64,000 nucleotides of DNA from Numida meleagris (taxonomy: Eukaryota > Chordata > Aves > Galliformes > Numididae), in contig NC_034438.1 of NCBI RefSeq assembly GCF_002078875.1, forward strand, positions 20,739,700 through 20,803,699, given 5' to 3'. A program made the position numbers and the translations under genes. This document shows positions 47,511 to 62,732 of this stretch, piece by piece. Numbering within the stretch: position 1 is the stretch's first letter; each line of letters opens with the position of its first letter. The notes beneath the pieces are model-generated. The model did no database searches, had not been told where the DNA came from, and saw nothing but the letters and a program-made list of their open reading frames with translations.

Positions 47511-49969
47511 TAGGAAAAAACCCAAGGACACAAGGTTTCATAGAGCTGTTCTGAGTAAAAGAAGTTTTATCCTTCTTGCAGTTCTAGATTTACAGCTTGG
47601 AGATTTCTGTGAATATGCAGGCATCTAGCAGAGGAAAATACTCTTAATATGGTACTGTTTTTAAAATCAAGACAGTCACTGTATGCCATTAGAGAACATA
47701 ACACAGATCATATAGTGAATATATACTTTCTGCAGTGACGGTGTTTTACAGTAACTCTACAATGGAGAACAAAGTTAATTCATGTGAATTAAAGTTTTCT
47801 GGTTTTCTTCTCATTACAGTGACAAATGAAGTGATAATGATTTCATTAACTAAAAGACAATAATCACTGTGCAGCATTCTGTTACAGAAGCCACAGGAGT
47901 ACATAAACAATTATCGAACACTAATGTCAAATGCTAAAAATTAAAATGTTTCTAAGAGTAAAGATGCATGTTAACAATTTAGATTAAAAATATATTACAG
48001 AAATAATATAAACATTTCCAAAACAAGATTTATAAATAAAAGAGACAGTTAAGGTTAAGCCCAAATCCATACTACACATGTACAAAGAGAATATGCAAAC
48101 AACCCAATTCAGTGCTATTATGGCTGTACATAGCAGGCAGCTGCATTTTACCTGCTTTATTTCTCCAAACTTGCATAAAACCCCTGTTCTTCGCACTGTC
48201 CTCCGCCTTCTTAGTTTTTCTTTCTTCTACATTTCCACAATCCCCTGTAAAAACTGCTTCAATGCTGGCTTGTCTCTTCTAGTGAAGTTAAATCTGAAGA
48301 CCTACTGTGCACTTTGGGGTCTCTTGCAAATTTTCTAGTGAAAATTTGTCTTTCAGCAGATGCTGAATCTCTGTCCAATTAATTCAAAATGTCCAAAAAT
48401 CTGCATTATTTCTAACGTAATTGCGGAAATATGTTTACTCCATCCACTATAACGAGGCAAGGACTACAGAGTAAACATTTTTTGAAAAAGAAAAAAAGGA
48501 GGAAGTGACAGCTATTTTAGAAGTACAGTCTTTTATTAAAGGTTTAGAGCTGAAACGTTAATTGTCCTCTCCCACTGGAGAAGGAGCTTTTAATTAGTTC
48601 CTCAGAAACTCAGAAAGACAGTGGCAACGCATTTCCGAACATATTAAATGTGCACAAAATTATAACTCTGAATAATATGAGCAGTTTGGGATTCTTCTTA
48701 TAGAGAGAATTTTAGGTATTTTTTAACAGCATGCTTCTCAAAACTGTGATGCAGAGGAAAACTTATATCATTTTACAAACACAGAAAAAAAAAGGTGAAT
48801 TCAATATACATTTTTCATCTCAGCTATAACAATGGATTTTCAATCAGTAATTTCTACAGTTATTTTGCATGGAAAATTGATTTCCAATAATAACTTGAAT
48901 TTAGACTACTACATAATCCAGGTATTCAAACTGTTCTTTCAGCACACTGTGTTTTCTCGTTTTGCCCATATGCCCCTTGTTTACATATTTAGTATGGGTT
49001 TATACAACGATGTGAGACAAGAGAGAAGCTCCATCTATACTTGAAATGATTACTGCAAGATTTGGGAAAAGTATACCTTTTTGAATCCAGTCCCTTCACC
49101 AAAGCTTCAAGGTGTTACAGAACAGATGGTCTGTCAGCAGCAAAAAAAACACCACACTGTTCTATTTCCTTTTATGCAGAAACAGCTGAATAACTTATGG
49201 AAAAAACTCTAAAAATCTTCAGGCTTATGCAGACATCTACTGCCTTTCAACCCAAAGAGTTAAAGTTTGGCACATTTATATAAGCAACTTCAAGAAGGAT
49301 TATAATAAAGTGTTAGGCAATTTTTTTTCTAGAAATCCCTCCTAACTCTGCCAATAAGATATTAATGCACACTCCATCATCAAATGATCAAATTTTGCCT
49401 TGAGTTAATAGTTAGACAGAATTTACATCAGTGCAACTAAAAGCAGAAATTGATCCTCTAAATACGATAAAGTACTCTGGGATCTTGCTAGGTCTTTTCA
49501 ATGGGGAATGTCATTTATTATATATTTGGACAGTGCCCAGCAAAATAGGGCCTAATTTGGTTGTGGCCCTTAGGCGTGACTGCAATATAAATGTTACTAT
49601 AATAATAAAGTGTTATTGTAACCTATTATTTTCTCCTTAGCATGTGGTGAAGAGAACTACATACTTGGAAAGAACTCAGTGTTTTCTGTTTATTTGCTAA
49701 CAGGAACTATTAATTTACAGGAAACTTTGAAGTATATAGCTGCAATTCTCTGCTGTTTAAGGGCACAAACAGTTTAGCTTTGTACAATAATACTGATTCC
49801 CACACTTCTCTCTACAATCTGAAGAGAGAAGATACTACTGACTGGAGATGTTTTGTAGAGAGCAAATTGATTAAAGCCTCTGGCAAATGGACACAGTCAC
49901 TGTCTTAAAACATCTTGACTTCTCCACTGTAGTTTAAATGGTTTGAAAAATATAAATTGAGGTAAATTG

Positions 49970-49990
49970 CTCCTTGTCGCTGACAAGGAG
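49970..49990. repeat. Perfect 9-bp hairpin
   Basis: CTCCTTGTC (49970-49978), loop GCT, GACAAGGAG (49982-49990), GC-richer than its AT-rich surroundings. Confidence 0.75.
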
Positions 49991-51316
49991 TGGTGGTTCC
50001 AAAATAAACCTAGACTGTTGATTTAAGAATAAGGCTCCTAGCATTTTCTATTACTCTAATAAAAGGTAACATTTTAAGTAAAATGTGAAGGTCTCTCTAT
50101 TTTCATTGGCTAGCTCTATTTTTTTAAAATGACCTCTTCAATGAATGTATTTAACATAGTTTACCAATATTTCCAAACTCGGCATGGAAAAGTCATCACA
50201 ATGGTGCTAGATCATGGGCCCTGAAGGAAACCATCAGCAAGGATTAATAAACTGTGACAGCTGCCCAAAAGCTTTCATTCTATTTAAACATCTGATTGCA
50301 AGTCAAAATGTGGTGTAATCTTTGTTGAAACTAGCCTAGTGAGCATGGCAAGAATCAGAACAGAGAACAGATGATAACAGTCCTTGTTAGGAAAAAATCC
50401 AATCTGGAGCAGTAAATCTTAACGACAGATGCAGCAACACTCAAAGAGATACTAGAAACTGTTTGATATAATAAGCTGTCATCATCTTGTAAAAACTTGC
50501 ATAAAATGCAATTTTTATCTTGGGAATTGGCAAATGGAATTAACTTTTCTTTCCAGTACAAAACCTGTAAATTAAAGATCAAATTATTTTTCACTCCTCT
50601 AAGATCTGTATACATTTTCCCATGCAATAGAGAAAAACTCCATTACTATTCTTAATTTAAAATTTACTTTCAGAATTTTGTCTGAAACTACTGAAATATA
50701 TTCAGTGCTTGAAAATCAAAATTCACATGTTCAGACAGATTCAGTAGTACTAGATTCATATGCCGCAACACTGACTTTTGGTAATTTTCTGTTAGGTAGA
50801 AGAGCAAAGCTCTTCAAAGCTACACAGTTATGCAATATTAAATAATTCAAAGTCAGAACAGATTGGTCACTGGGAAATATGGACTTTCAGAAACCACTTT
50901 TAGTAAGACAATCCTTTTTCTATATGCTTCTATGATTCACCTAGTGTCTGAAGGAACACAGATTCTTTTATCTCCTATGAGAATAACAGAATTCAGGCTC
51001 TAGATCTGCTACACATTTTTAGAGTCCATGAAAGACCTAGCATTTTAACAACCCTTTTGGTAAAGTTCTGAAAATTTTATAAAGATGAAAATAACAGAGT
51101 TTTTACAGAAATAACTCAGAAAATAAAGAGAGACTGCGTAATAGTTTGTTGTTGGTTGTTTTTTTTTTTAATTCAGGAAATAAAATTCTGTAGTTTTATT
51201 GTATTATACATACATATAAAATTATTAAATAAATTTTGCAAGGCAGTTACATGCTACTGTATTCAGATCTCTCCCTTTTTAAACTCTTAGTTGAACATAA
51301 GGACTTTAATTTTCTA

Positions 51317-51490
<174 letters not shown>

Positions 51491-54400
51491 CTAGGAAAGA
51501 AGGCAGAAGCAAGTTGATCAGAGTAGCAGCCTAAAATTGTTTCAAGTCTTCATACAAACACATACACAAGATTTTGTTTTGAACATACTACAACAATTTG
51601 GCTAGAGAAATACGTCTAGGGCGTTGTAAAATACTTGTACCAATGTAATAGTCACCATATTCTAAATACAGATACTGTGCCACAAAAATTCTGGAAGCAT
51701 CAAACTTTTGTAGACTACAAAAAACTGATCTTCCTCACCTGCTATGCACGTAAGGTTTTGTCATAGCTGTTTCATCTGAGCAGCGTATTTATTTTATATT
51801 TACATTTTAGTGCTATTGTAAAACTCTACTGTAAAAAACATGCTGTAGGGTCTCCATTACTAACATCATCTGACTTAAAGGATTATGGTAAAAGGAAAGA
51901 CACTGTTAATGCTTAAACTTGAACCAGCAAAATTTGTTTCCTTCAGCTTAAACTGAAAGGCTTCTGAGTTTGGATTACTTGCAATCCTTTTCTGGAACAC
52001 ATGCTAAAACAGTACATATTTACAATATTAACATATTTTAAGTATTTTAGATTTGTGGTTGATATTTCATAAATAATTTAGCCTATCTAATTTCCTCCAC
52101 TGTCAGCATTAAACAGTTTTTCCAGTAATCTTTTCTCCTACAGTATTTTCTCATGTGATTTTGTGCATATACCCATTTAAGTCAACTTCTACTGACATTA
52201 CAGATTCATTATTAAATATGTGGGGTTGAAATTCATAATGCAGGGCACAATCCAAAGTTGGCTAATGACCTGGGAAATCTCCATGGGCACTTCAATTGCC
52301 CTTCACTTGAGCTATGCATGTAGAACGGAATTAGAAGTTACTTGCTTTTATAATAACTGATAATTTTTGCATGATAATTTTTGTTGTATTCCTTTGAGAT
52401 CTCAATAAGACCTAACAACCTGCTTATAGATACTTCCAAAGTATTTTTGAAAATTTGAAAGATATTCAGATCTTTCAAATGACCTTGTGATAGTCATTAC
52501 TATTGCATTTTATTAAACATCTGCTTAAAATCATCCCCCAAAATAATTCCTGTATAGATTATTAGGCTGAATCTTGGTACAAAGAGAAAAAAGGAAAAGA
52601 CAGTATGAGTAAATTAAGCTTACTAGAATCCCACCTAGTTCCACCTTAAATTTACTGTTTATCTGAGGAAATGAATGAGTAACAGGCACCTAGGCTTTTC
52701 TGTGAATCTCAGTTGGAACAACAGTTAAGATTTTCCCTAAGATTCATGTTTCTTGCATTGTACTGCATACAGTAATGGTTTTAAACATTATTACCTGGCA
52801 GCCACAACAGTTCAAAAGTACATGCTTCTCTTGAATAATGCAGAATTATTTTCTAAATTTAAAATCAGGTTGTGTCACTCTTGTAGGATAGAAATATACT
52901 GTGCATTTAGTTTCATGATGGGTAGAAGCAAGCCATCTTTTAAAAAATCCATTAAAAATATACCATCTTAGAATGCACTAAAGTTATGAGAAATAAGTAA
53001 TGAAGGAGAATTTCCACTGAACATTTGACAATTTGGCCAATTAGTTACATTAAATTATGCATCAACTCCCATTTGGTAAGTAGCTCTATGAAAACATATG
53101 AGAACAGACATTCTTGAACCTCTCGTTAGAAATACTGTCCCAGGTAAAATCATACCTGCTGCCAATGAAGAACTACCTTGCTTTCCAATCCTGAATTTAT
53201 TTTTCACCGAAGAAATTAAAACATGATAAGTATTTACTTAAATCTCTAAATAAAATGCTTTTGCCACTATGGTTGTAACTTCTTCAGACTGAGACATACA
53301 ATCACAAATACATGGTCTAAAAGATCAAACAGGGAAATCACAGAAAATACCACAAAAATTTCCGAATAATTCCTTTGATTATGAATTTTATAACCATTAA
53401 ATTGTTTTAAAATTCAACGCCAAATCAAAACCTAATCTAAATCAACCAAGGATCTAAAATTCAATCCAGTATATATTTCAAAGTGAGAATTTAAAAGAAG
53501 TTCCTTTTAAACACATTATGAAGTGCTCTTGTGATTATGTCTTTTTTTTTTTTTTTGTAATTTAATTGCTCATCTGTTCTGTGTATGACTTACATCGTCA
53601 GACTACAATTAAAAGTGTCAGACTGTGATGGCTGTATGTGTGATCCTGTACTCATCTTGAAACAAATCAACTTCAAGGGTTTAAATTAATGCCTGTATTG
53701 ACTTTAAGAAGTTTCGATCAATGTTCAGAATATCAAAAATTCAAGGGTATTAGGACATGAAGATTTCAACCAGCCCAACACAGATAGAAAAAAAAAAATC
53801 GTATCTGGATAACTAGCTGTATTTTGAAAACTTCTACATCTCAGGGCAATTTGAATCCAAAATTCTGGTTTGTGCTCCGTATTTTACTTGTAGAATTTCA
53901 CTTTTGATATACCTACACAAATCCACCATCAATATTAACACAGAAAAGGAAGTAATAATTAAAACATGTATTTCATCACCAGGCTACTGTCTCCAAAAAG
54001 GAGAATATTTAACAAATACTCCCAAACATTTTAATTCCAAGTAAATAATCAGTTGAACTGTGTGAGCTAATAGATACAGCCTTCAAATTTATTTTAATAA
54101 TTAATTTATGTGTTTGCAAAATTATTTTAAACAAGTTTGCTCACTTCCCTACTTCATAAAATAAGAAAAATATTTTCCTTTTTCCTAAATTGTTTTGGGA
54201 GATAACATGAGAAAAACTGTATCACAACCAGATATTGTTGCTGACGTGGTCTGTTAGTCCTTATTAGTCCTCAATTTCAGCAAGAGTTTTTCTCAGCAAA
54301 TTCTTCAAAGACAAACTGAAAGAAATTCAAATTGACTACTGTCTGTATCACACTACTAACATTTAAGCAAAAAACACTGCTTAAATCAGAAAGGAGTTCT

Positions 54401-56511
54401 GTTCAGGGCCAGACATTCAAATCTTAAGAACCTAAGAATATATCCTTAAGGAAAACTATGCTAAATACAGACAACTTGTAAACTAAAATTACATAATGTG
54501 TCAATTTGTAGAATTAATTTATACTAAAACAAGAAAATAAAGAATATATTTCTGCATTTTCTTTTAAAAGAAACTATACACATTTATTTAAAAGGTTATT
54601 TAATTTCCCCAGGTGTACCGCATTTAAGAGAAGGAGTAGAATTTAATGTACATTTTCTATCACCTTATATATGAAATGAAAAATAACATGAATAGTGATT
54701 TAACAACAAGAGATCTGAAAAGAAATGACAAAACTAATCTGTGCTCTTATTCCATTAAATGGGGGTAGGATTATACCATGTTCATTATGGCTATGGCTAC
54801 ATCTTCTTTATTTTCAGATAATTTTGAAAAGAAAGAATATCTTACTAAGATGGACAACATTTTCTGTTCTTCCTATCAACCTTCTACCTCATATTGCCTC
54901 AGATTAATAATTACAGATTTGAAGTATTTCCTTATTACCACTATCATACTGTAATATCTCTAAGCAGGTGTTTTTAATAAGTCAGGCTGAAAAACCTACG
55001 GGAAACCACCCTGGAAATGTCAGGCCAAAAATCATTAGCAGAAAGAATACTGCTTTTCCTAACACGTGCACAAGTACACACTCACCCACCAATATAAGGT
55101 GATGGCCTTTTAGGGTAGCCTTTTCTTTGTTGGTGTAAATAATATGAGGTTAACAGATCTGTTGTGAACACTAAGTTGTGAGAATAGTTTACTGAAACTA
55201 ACAAAAAGAAGCATAATCTGAAAATTCTTCAATGATCTCAACGTCAGACTCCATGTGTGTATTTAGTAGTTATTAATTTGTACAGGAAACAAGGGACAGT
55301 GTTCAAAAATCCAGGAAACATAAACTGAAGCTGAGGCCTCTCACAAGATCAAGACAAGATAGATGACAACCTGTAACGGTGTATCTTAGGGCTCCATGAC
55401 TTCAGTTTGGAATTCGGATGCTTGTATTTGCAGTAAATTAAACAAAGCTGAACCAATCTAGAGAAAAAAAACAGCAAATCAAATTATCTTCCTTTTGCCT
55501 AGGTGTTATCAATGATGGAGCCTCTTTCTCTTGTGTCATGCAGAGTTACATATAAGCATAGCAAATTATGTAACATCTAAGCATCCTATATCGTAATCAT
55601 CATAAATTGTAACAATACAGCACAATGAAAACTCAGTAATATGAGCAAAGGTCAACTTGCTGTGCTGTTCTGTTCTTAATGTTCAACATTAAGCCTCCAA
55701 CAGAAGTTAGCAGTTTGGCCCCTAAGGCAAAAAAAAATAAGATATAAAATACATTTACAATGCATACTGAACTATGATAATTTTGGGGTTTCATACTCGA
55801 AATGCATATTAAACTCCAGGAATCTAGGGACTCGTTTTTTTCATGAAGTTTAAAAATGTTAACCAGAATTTTATGTTTCTTCAGTGTATTTCATCTATAA
55901 TATGCTGCACCTCTTGATGAGCATTTGCTAAAATACAGCATAAAAATGATCTGCTTAAATTATAACTTACAATTCAGATACTCAAAGTATCAGCCCAGAG
56001 TATTTCCAGCCTCACTGCTGAAATTCTGATGGCAACACACTCAAAACTAGAAGGCTGATTATATTATGGGTGAGCTTCAGAAGGTTCAAATACAAATTTA
56101 GTTCAGATAAGCACCCAAAAGTTACCATTTTAGTGCTCTGCTACCAAATGCTCATTAAGTGGTGCAGCATGTTATGAATAACAGCATGCTGAAAGAATGT
56201 GAAATAAAATCTGTACCCTAAGTTGTACGTTTGTACTATGTTACCAGCTTACTTTCCTAAACATTGGGTGCTTATGTGAACCTCATGGAAATTACAGAAG
56301 CCCCAAAAGGTCAATCACCTTCAAGTAGCATCTTCCCACTGAAACCCATGCAGCCCTTCCCATCATTATCCAAACCACACTGCAGTACCCAGAGTCTCAC
56401 TATTGCTTCTTGTAACCTCTAAGACACTAATCCTGCTTTGATAATTGGCTACCCTTTGCCCTTTTTAAATAGCTTTAATAAGATCCACGTATGTTTGTGC
56501 TGTGTCTCTTC

Positions 56512-56570
56512 TGAGAGAGAGAAAATAAAGGAAAGAGACAAAAAGAGGGAGAAAGAGAGCGAGAGTGTGG
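56512..56570. repeat. GA-rich (polypurine) low-complexity tract
   Basis: A run of gagaga/aaaga/gggagaaagagagc units, almost all purine on the plus strand. Confidence 0.8.
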
Positions 56571-58613
56571 AGGTAAGACAGTCATAGGAAAGAAGAAAAA
56601 AAAGACCGTATCGTGGTGGCAGTACTGTGGGAACTTTTTTTAAGATTAAACAATGATGTAAAACCACCTTATGATTCAGGAAGAGGAAAGCTTTTGGAAT
56701 CTCCCTGTACATATCCTAATCTTAAGGATTCTTTTTAAGAATGAAGCTGAAAGTGTTTCAAATGTTCTTATTTACAGCACAATCCTGTTAGTCCTTACAT
56801 AGGAAAAGTTCAAAACTTTCATCATTCTAAATGCAAAAGACTTTTAATACTGATTAGAGGTTTTGCACTTTGAAGACAAAACCTTACAAAATAGAGAATA
56901 ATGGAAAGCTTGATAAGAAAGAATATTAAGATGACATTCTCAATTCCTCTACTCCTGCACATATTAAAACTGCAATTTGTGAGCAATGCCATGTAAGTCA
57001 GCACGACTGAACTACTTCTGCATTGCTAACAAGCACTGAATAAAAAGCAACTTAGCCATGGTGTGAAATATAAAGCCGGGTGGGAAAAAAGTCACTTAGT
57101 AGTGAGACAGTATTGCTCATGAGTTCAACTAACTGCACAATATTTGTAACGGTATGAACACGAGAGAGAAAAGAAGGGAAATGGTAGTCTAGTGTGAAGG
57201 TACATCTCTGTATTTCCTTTCTGGAAAAAAATAGCTTCGGGAATGTGCTTTCACCTATTTATAAAAGCCCCAGGTCATGCTAAATAGCTATTTTTAATTT
57301 ATTTATGTGGAGTAAATCATATCAGTAGTTAACAAAATTTATTAACATTAAAATTTGCATCACATAATCACAAGGGTGAACTATAATTCATGCTGCTTTG
57401 TCCTAGAAGAACTATTGCAGAACTACTGTGTATGGCAATTTGTTTACTTTCCTGGATTGGAAAGATAGCTCACCAGATAAATGTTGTTTTGTTTTGCTCA
57501 ATCTAACTGAGTTACACTATTCTGCCTCTTTCTAGAGACAACTAAAGCAAGGGTATCAACAGAAGCCAGGAGACAATGTCTTATTTTGAGAAAGTATCTT
57601 CATTCTTCCTGTTTAGAAGCAGTAAGTTCATAGTTGGAACTTCATCAGTGCCTCAAAATGCAGTTATAAAATGTGAATAAAAGTAAGTATTTGACTTTTA
57701 AACTGTAAGATTATATAAGATTATGACAAAGAAGAGATCCACCTGTCATAAACTAGAATATATTACCTGATGCGTTAAACTCTAGTATGAAAAACAAATA
57801 GAAAGTTCAGCTGATTTGAGCAAAGCCATGTACTCGAAGTAGCATCTGTCTCATTATCCTTCTATTCCACATACTTAATGACACCAGTGAAGGTGGAAAA
57901 GCATAAAATGGAAAAAATTTGCCAGAGGATTGTTAAGCACTATCTCTGAAATTCACGCTAGCACCCAAGAGCTTCTCAGATCATAAAATGCACCACAGCA
58001 AAATCAATCATATGCATAAAATATTAACTGCTGTTAAAATATATGAGGTTTTAGCTCCTGTCCTAAAAATGTGGGGACCAGGTCCAAAGCAAAACATTAT
58101 TATGAACCACAAAATCTGCAAGTTACAGTCAGGCATATTACAGATATTATTTAAACTCGTAAAACAGAGAAATTCAAAGTCAAGACTGGAATTCCTTCCT
58201 GAGTTAACCCAGAGACAGCCAAGAACCAACTATGCAGATGCACAAACGTGAGGACGGTTAGGAGTCAACAAAAGAAGTTCTTTTTGCACTCATTTGAATA
58301 AAATGATTCAATATGTTTCTGAACTACCAGGGCACGTGGCACACAGAGTACGGGATAACTGAGTCACACTTCACCGTCAGGAGAGGAGAATTCAGACTGC
58401 GTCATCTTGGAGGAACTTGCATTCTTCCTAACACCCTCAAAATCTCCCCGAACACTAACTACTAAGATACCTGAAAGCATGCATCGCCTTTAGGAAAAAG
58501 CTACATGCCATGAGTATACGGTGAATTTTCCATCAGTACAATTTAACTCACAGAAAATCAAAAATTTGAGACTCTCCTGTATCTGAAAGTTCATCTTAAG
58601 AATGAAGCATGTA

Positions 58614-59832
58614 GGTCACCCCAAAAGTAATGCCTCCTATTTAATTCCATCAAAACCACAACGGATACGAAGAGCACAATAATGGTCCTTGATAGAGAAA
58701 ATTCTCAGCTACGAAACACTCTTCTTCAACACAGTCACCACCATGAGCTATGCATTTTCAGCAGCAATGAACAGGAGTCTGCATGCCTTTCTTGTAAAAA
58801 TCTGCACCAGTGGAGGTGACCTACTGTTTCACAGATGCTCTGATGGCAGTGTTGCTAGGAAAATATTGCCCATGCAATCCATCTTTAAATGGTCTGAACA
58901 GTTTAAAGTCAGAAGCTGCCAAATCCAGACTATATGGTGGGTGTGGTAGGACAGTCCAGCCAAGACTATCATATGGCTCCGTGATATAGGCCCTAGTGTT
59001 ATTGCATTGCAAGAGAAAGGTTGTCATATTCTCTGGCCTCACTCTGGAAGTTCAATATTTCAACTTAGTCTGCATCATGTAGTGGTCAGAGTTGATGGGT
59101 CATCCAGGTTTCAGGAAATTGAGAAGAATCACCTCTTTCCTATCCCAAAACACAGTGCACATCACTTTACCCCTGAGGGCTGCATACTGAATTTTTTCTT
59201 CAGCTCAGGAATTCACATGTCACCACTGCATGAACTGCCATTTTGACTCCAGCTTGGAGTAGTGACACCATGTCTCAACACCAGTAATAAAACTGTCAAG
59301 GAAAATGAAACCTTCAGCCTTGTATTGGCTCAATAGATCCCGGCAGATCTGCATACAGCGTTTTTTCTTTTCCCGTGCAAGTATTCATGGCACCCATCTG
59401 GCACAAACTCTGTGATATTTCAATGTTGTCACCACTGATTCCAATGCATTTAAGCTGGTATTCAACTCTGTCTATAGTTCCCTGGTTGTAATCTGCTGAT
59501 TTGCACAGATGAGCTAATCAAGATGCACTTCATTTCATGGTGTGACAGCTGTGCATCACCATCCAGAACGTGGTTTGTCAGCAGTCATCAATGAATGTCA
59601 GTGGGTGCCATATTTTCCACACGGAGGAATTCAATGACACACCTTTGCTCCACACATACTTCCATGTCAGATGCCATTTTGTCAGACTGCCCCACTGCTG
59701 CCATCTGTCACACGGCAACAAAATGTAACAGAACACTGGCAGGAAGTCCATCTCTACTCCATACCACCAACACTCACCTCTGATGTCGTGGGGCAAAATC
59801 ATAAAAAAGAAGGCATTACATTTGTAGCAGCC
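58614..59832 (-). mobile_element. Galluhop-type mariner, near full length, decayed
   Basis: About 1.22 kb with terminal inverted repeats: left GGTCACCCCAAAAGTAATGC after a TA, right aggcattacatttgtagcagcc followed by TA. The minus-strand transposase is broken by frameshifts, but the mariner signature HPPYSLDLAASDF (consensus HPPYSPDLAPSD) is readable in the ORF at 58821-59042, and the N-terminal end is recognisable near 59578-59802. It lies in the ADAMTS6 transcript orientation. Confidence 0.93.
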
Positions 59833-62732
59833 TAAATATCTTAAAGTATCTTGTCACATCACCTCCCAGTGCTTTATTCAAACTGCATACTTCTTCAATT
59901 CCATTCTACAAAATTGCTCCTATATCACAGATTGTTTGAAAGCATAAAGAACAATGCAAATCTGACATCAGAAAATTCCTATCTATTTGGAAACAATCAT
60001 AAATATGCTAAAACAGCTATTTGAATTCTTGCCTGACAGTGTGCTGAACAACGTAAGAAAATCTGATCAACAGCTGCAACGCAAGAGTTTTGCTCCTAAG
60101 TGACTGAAACAAAGAGTTTCATTAGGTCTACTACTAATAACATTTAAACTACCAAAGAGCTGCTTTCCAGAACTTCTTGTCAGTAAACAAACACGGAAAA
60201 GCAGTCTTATGGTACCTTCAGTAACTGAGTTCTTATACCTTAACCATTCAAACACCTCTTCAAGTTCCTAAGTGAGAGAGAAAGCTTCATGTACTTAAAT
60301 GAAGAAAAACCTTTGCTGACTTAGAACTTAATTTATGAACAAAAGCAAGAAACAGTTAAAATAAACATACAATGGACCGGATGTGGAAACACAAGAAAAA
60401 AAGCAATGAATACAGACAGTCATCAAAGCCAGATGGCCAACAGAGGTAGTTTTTCTGGAGATTAATAAGACATTAGGACAGAATTTCAAAGACCATGAAT
60501 ACTTTCTGAGTTAACAAAAGCCATCTTGATACTTACATCAGAGCCCAAAGGAGAATTTTAACTTTTGCCTTTGACCTGAGAGTTTGACAGTTTCTCTTCT
60601 CACATCTTGCTATCACAAATCAGTAAAAATCATGAGCGAGCAGAAACAGCAAGGAATTTTCTACGGAATTCCTTGTTTCAGAATTTCTTTCTGCACCACT
60701 AAACATTCTTGCTGGAAAACTTGCTACACCTCTTCCTTTTTTTAGCAGGCACTTCAATAAGAAAGGGCTGACTACTAGAAAAAAGTCATTATATGAATCA
60801 GATCCACTGTTAGTTAAGGATTTTTATTATGTTTTTCCATTGACAGTTGTATGTTTGTTAGACTGAGATCCATGAACCGTTCATAGCATTATGTGAATAT
60901 TATTTCAAACAGAAACATTCAAAGTACCGACTGTTCACTTTTGATCGTGAAAGAGTAGAAGAGAAAATTTAAGTTAGCTTTCCCCGGTATTGCCATCCCG
61001 TTCCACTACTCAGTTCTAAATACTCATTCTTAAGAAAAAGCCCTTCTGGTGTGAATAAATTTTCCGCCTGTGTTCTTTCCCTTCAATGTTATTACTTCAA
61101 AACTGTTTGATCATAATCATCACCATGGCATTTTCAGAACATTACAGCTATGGCAGATAATATTTCTGGATATTACCAGGCTTCTGAAATATTCTGATAT
61201 AGAAATATATACAGTTTAAATTCTACTGTTAAAAATAGGAATTTGCTCTTTTCTGAGACTCTTGTAAGTCATGCTCACAGACAGCATACAATATACTACA
61301 CCAGTTCAGAGGACTAGTGATGTCACATGAATACTTAACTTCTTTTAACCATTGTTTCAATTTAGTTTCAACCTTTTTTTCGAAGTATAGGAGAATTCCC
61401 TGAAAAAACTTTATAACAAAATGAAAGCAGACTTCATAGAGCCTATAATTAACTACATCTTCAGTACTTCTAATTGTCTGCCTTTTCAAATGCAACGTCT
61501 CTCTAAAGGCTATGCTATAAATAACAAGTTAAATGCCTACCGATTTCCTTAGCCTGAAAATAAAGAGTGCATGTGAGAATTTGTAAGGAAAAGGATTAAA
61601 AATTTTAGACGTAGTGACAGGAAACAAGGCCCTTAGAGAACAGTTCTAGAAAGTGAGAACCTACAGAGGAACAATAAAGGCCAAGAGAGGTTTGATCCCT
61701 GCAAGCTAGTCAGCCAACTACATATAGCTTTTAAAATCCTCTTCACAATGCTGACTGCCAAAGAGGCATCCCAAGAGAAATACTGTATTTACCACCCAAG
61801 GGTTACTTATCCCTTTAATGGACTTTCTTTGGAGCTAGCCTTTACAGAAGTAAACAGTAAATTTCATCATTACTATTGTTATATATGAATAACCAATTAT
61901 TAAAGTATTAGTAATGCTCTGTATTTTCAAAGCATTAGATACGTTTTAAGATTTTTTTTATCTACTGTCAGTGGATTATTTAACAGCAAGCATAACAGAC
62001 TGCATCATTTTATTACATATTTTGGGCTGTAAGATTTTCTTTAAATAATACTTTTAAATGTATTGCATAATGCCCTAAAGTATTAAGTATGCAGCTTTTT
62101 ACTGCTACTGTAAATTTCTTTACCTTCAATACTGCACACTGATACCTGCAGCCAAAGCTTTGCTAGCACTAAGGTATTCATTATGCTATTCTATCTAGCT
62201 TCATGTTAACTCTGTCCCCATAACCAATTATTCTTCTCATCAAAAAGAGCTCTTTGTGAGAAACAACAAACTCATTGTCAGCAAAAAATAAAACAGACCT
62301 GACGAATACGAATGCAAACGTAACTTCAAGATGTAGCTTTCAAATGAAAAGTCAACAAAACAGATTTCATATTTCAAGATTAATAGAGCATGAATGTGAT
62401 CCCATTTAACTGTAATCAGTGAAAATTATTTAGTACACTTTACAAGGAGCAGGTACAAGTGTTCTGGGCTCCTTTCTATCCTAATACTCAACTATGCTTC
62501 TCCAGCTCACTGTTACTCACACAACTTGGTGTAAAATACACACACAAATGACTCAAGCAAAAGATGCAGCATAAAGATCAGAATGTACCCTTTGCTTATA
62601 TATGATAGTACCAGATAGAACGCCGTCAGGAATTCATAACCCACTAGTGCATCTAACTAAAAATTTATGCCATAAAAGAATATATACAAATGACTAAGCA
62701 AAACACTCAGCATAAGGATTAAGACTTCTTAC

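Larger units (their letters stand above)
51491..62732 (-). other. ADAMTS6: ADAMTS6 intron (11.2 kb)
   Basis: This intron lies between the two disintegrin-like exons. It contains one near full-length mariner (58614-59832) and a purine-rich GA tract near 56512-56570. Elsewhere I see only AT-rich sequence. Scattered short ORFs have no recognisable domains. Confidence 0.75.
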
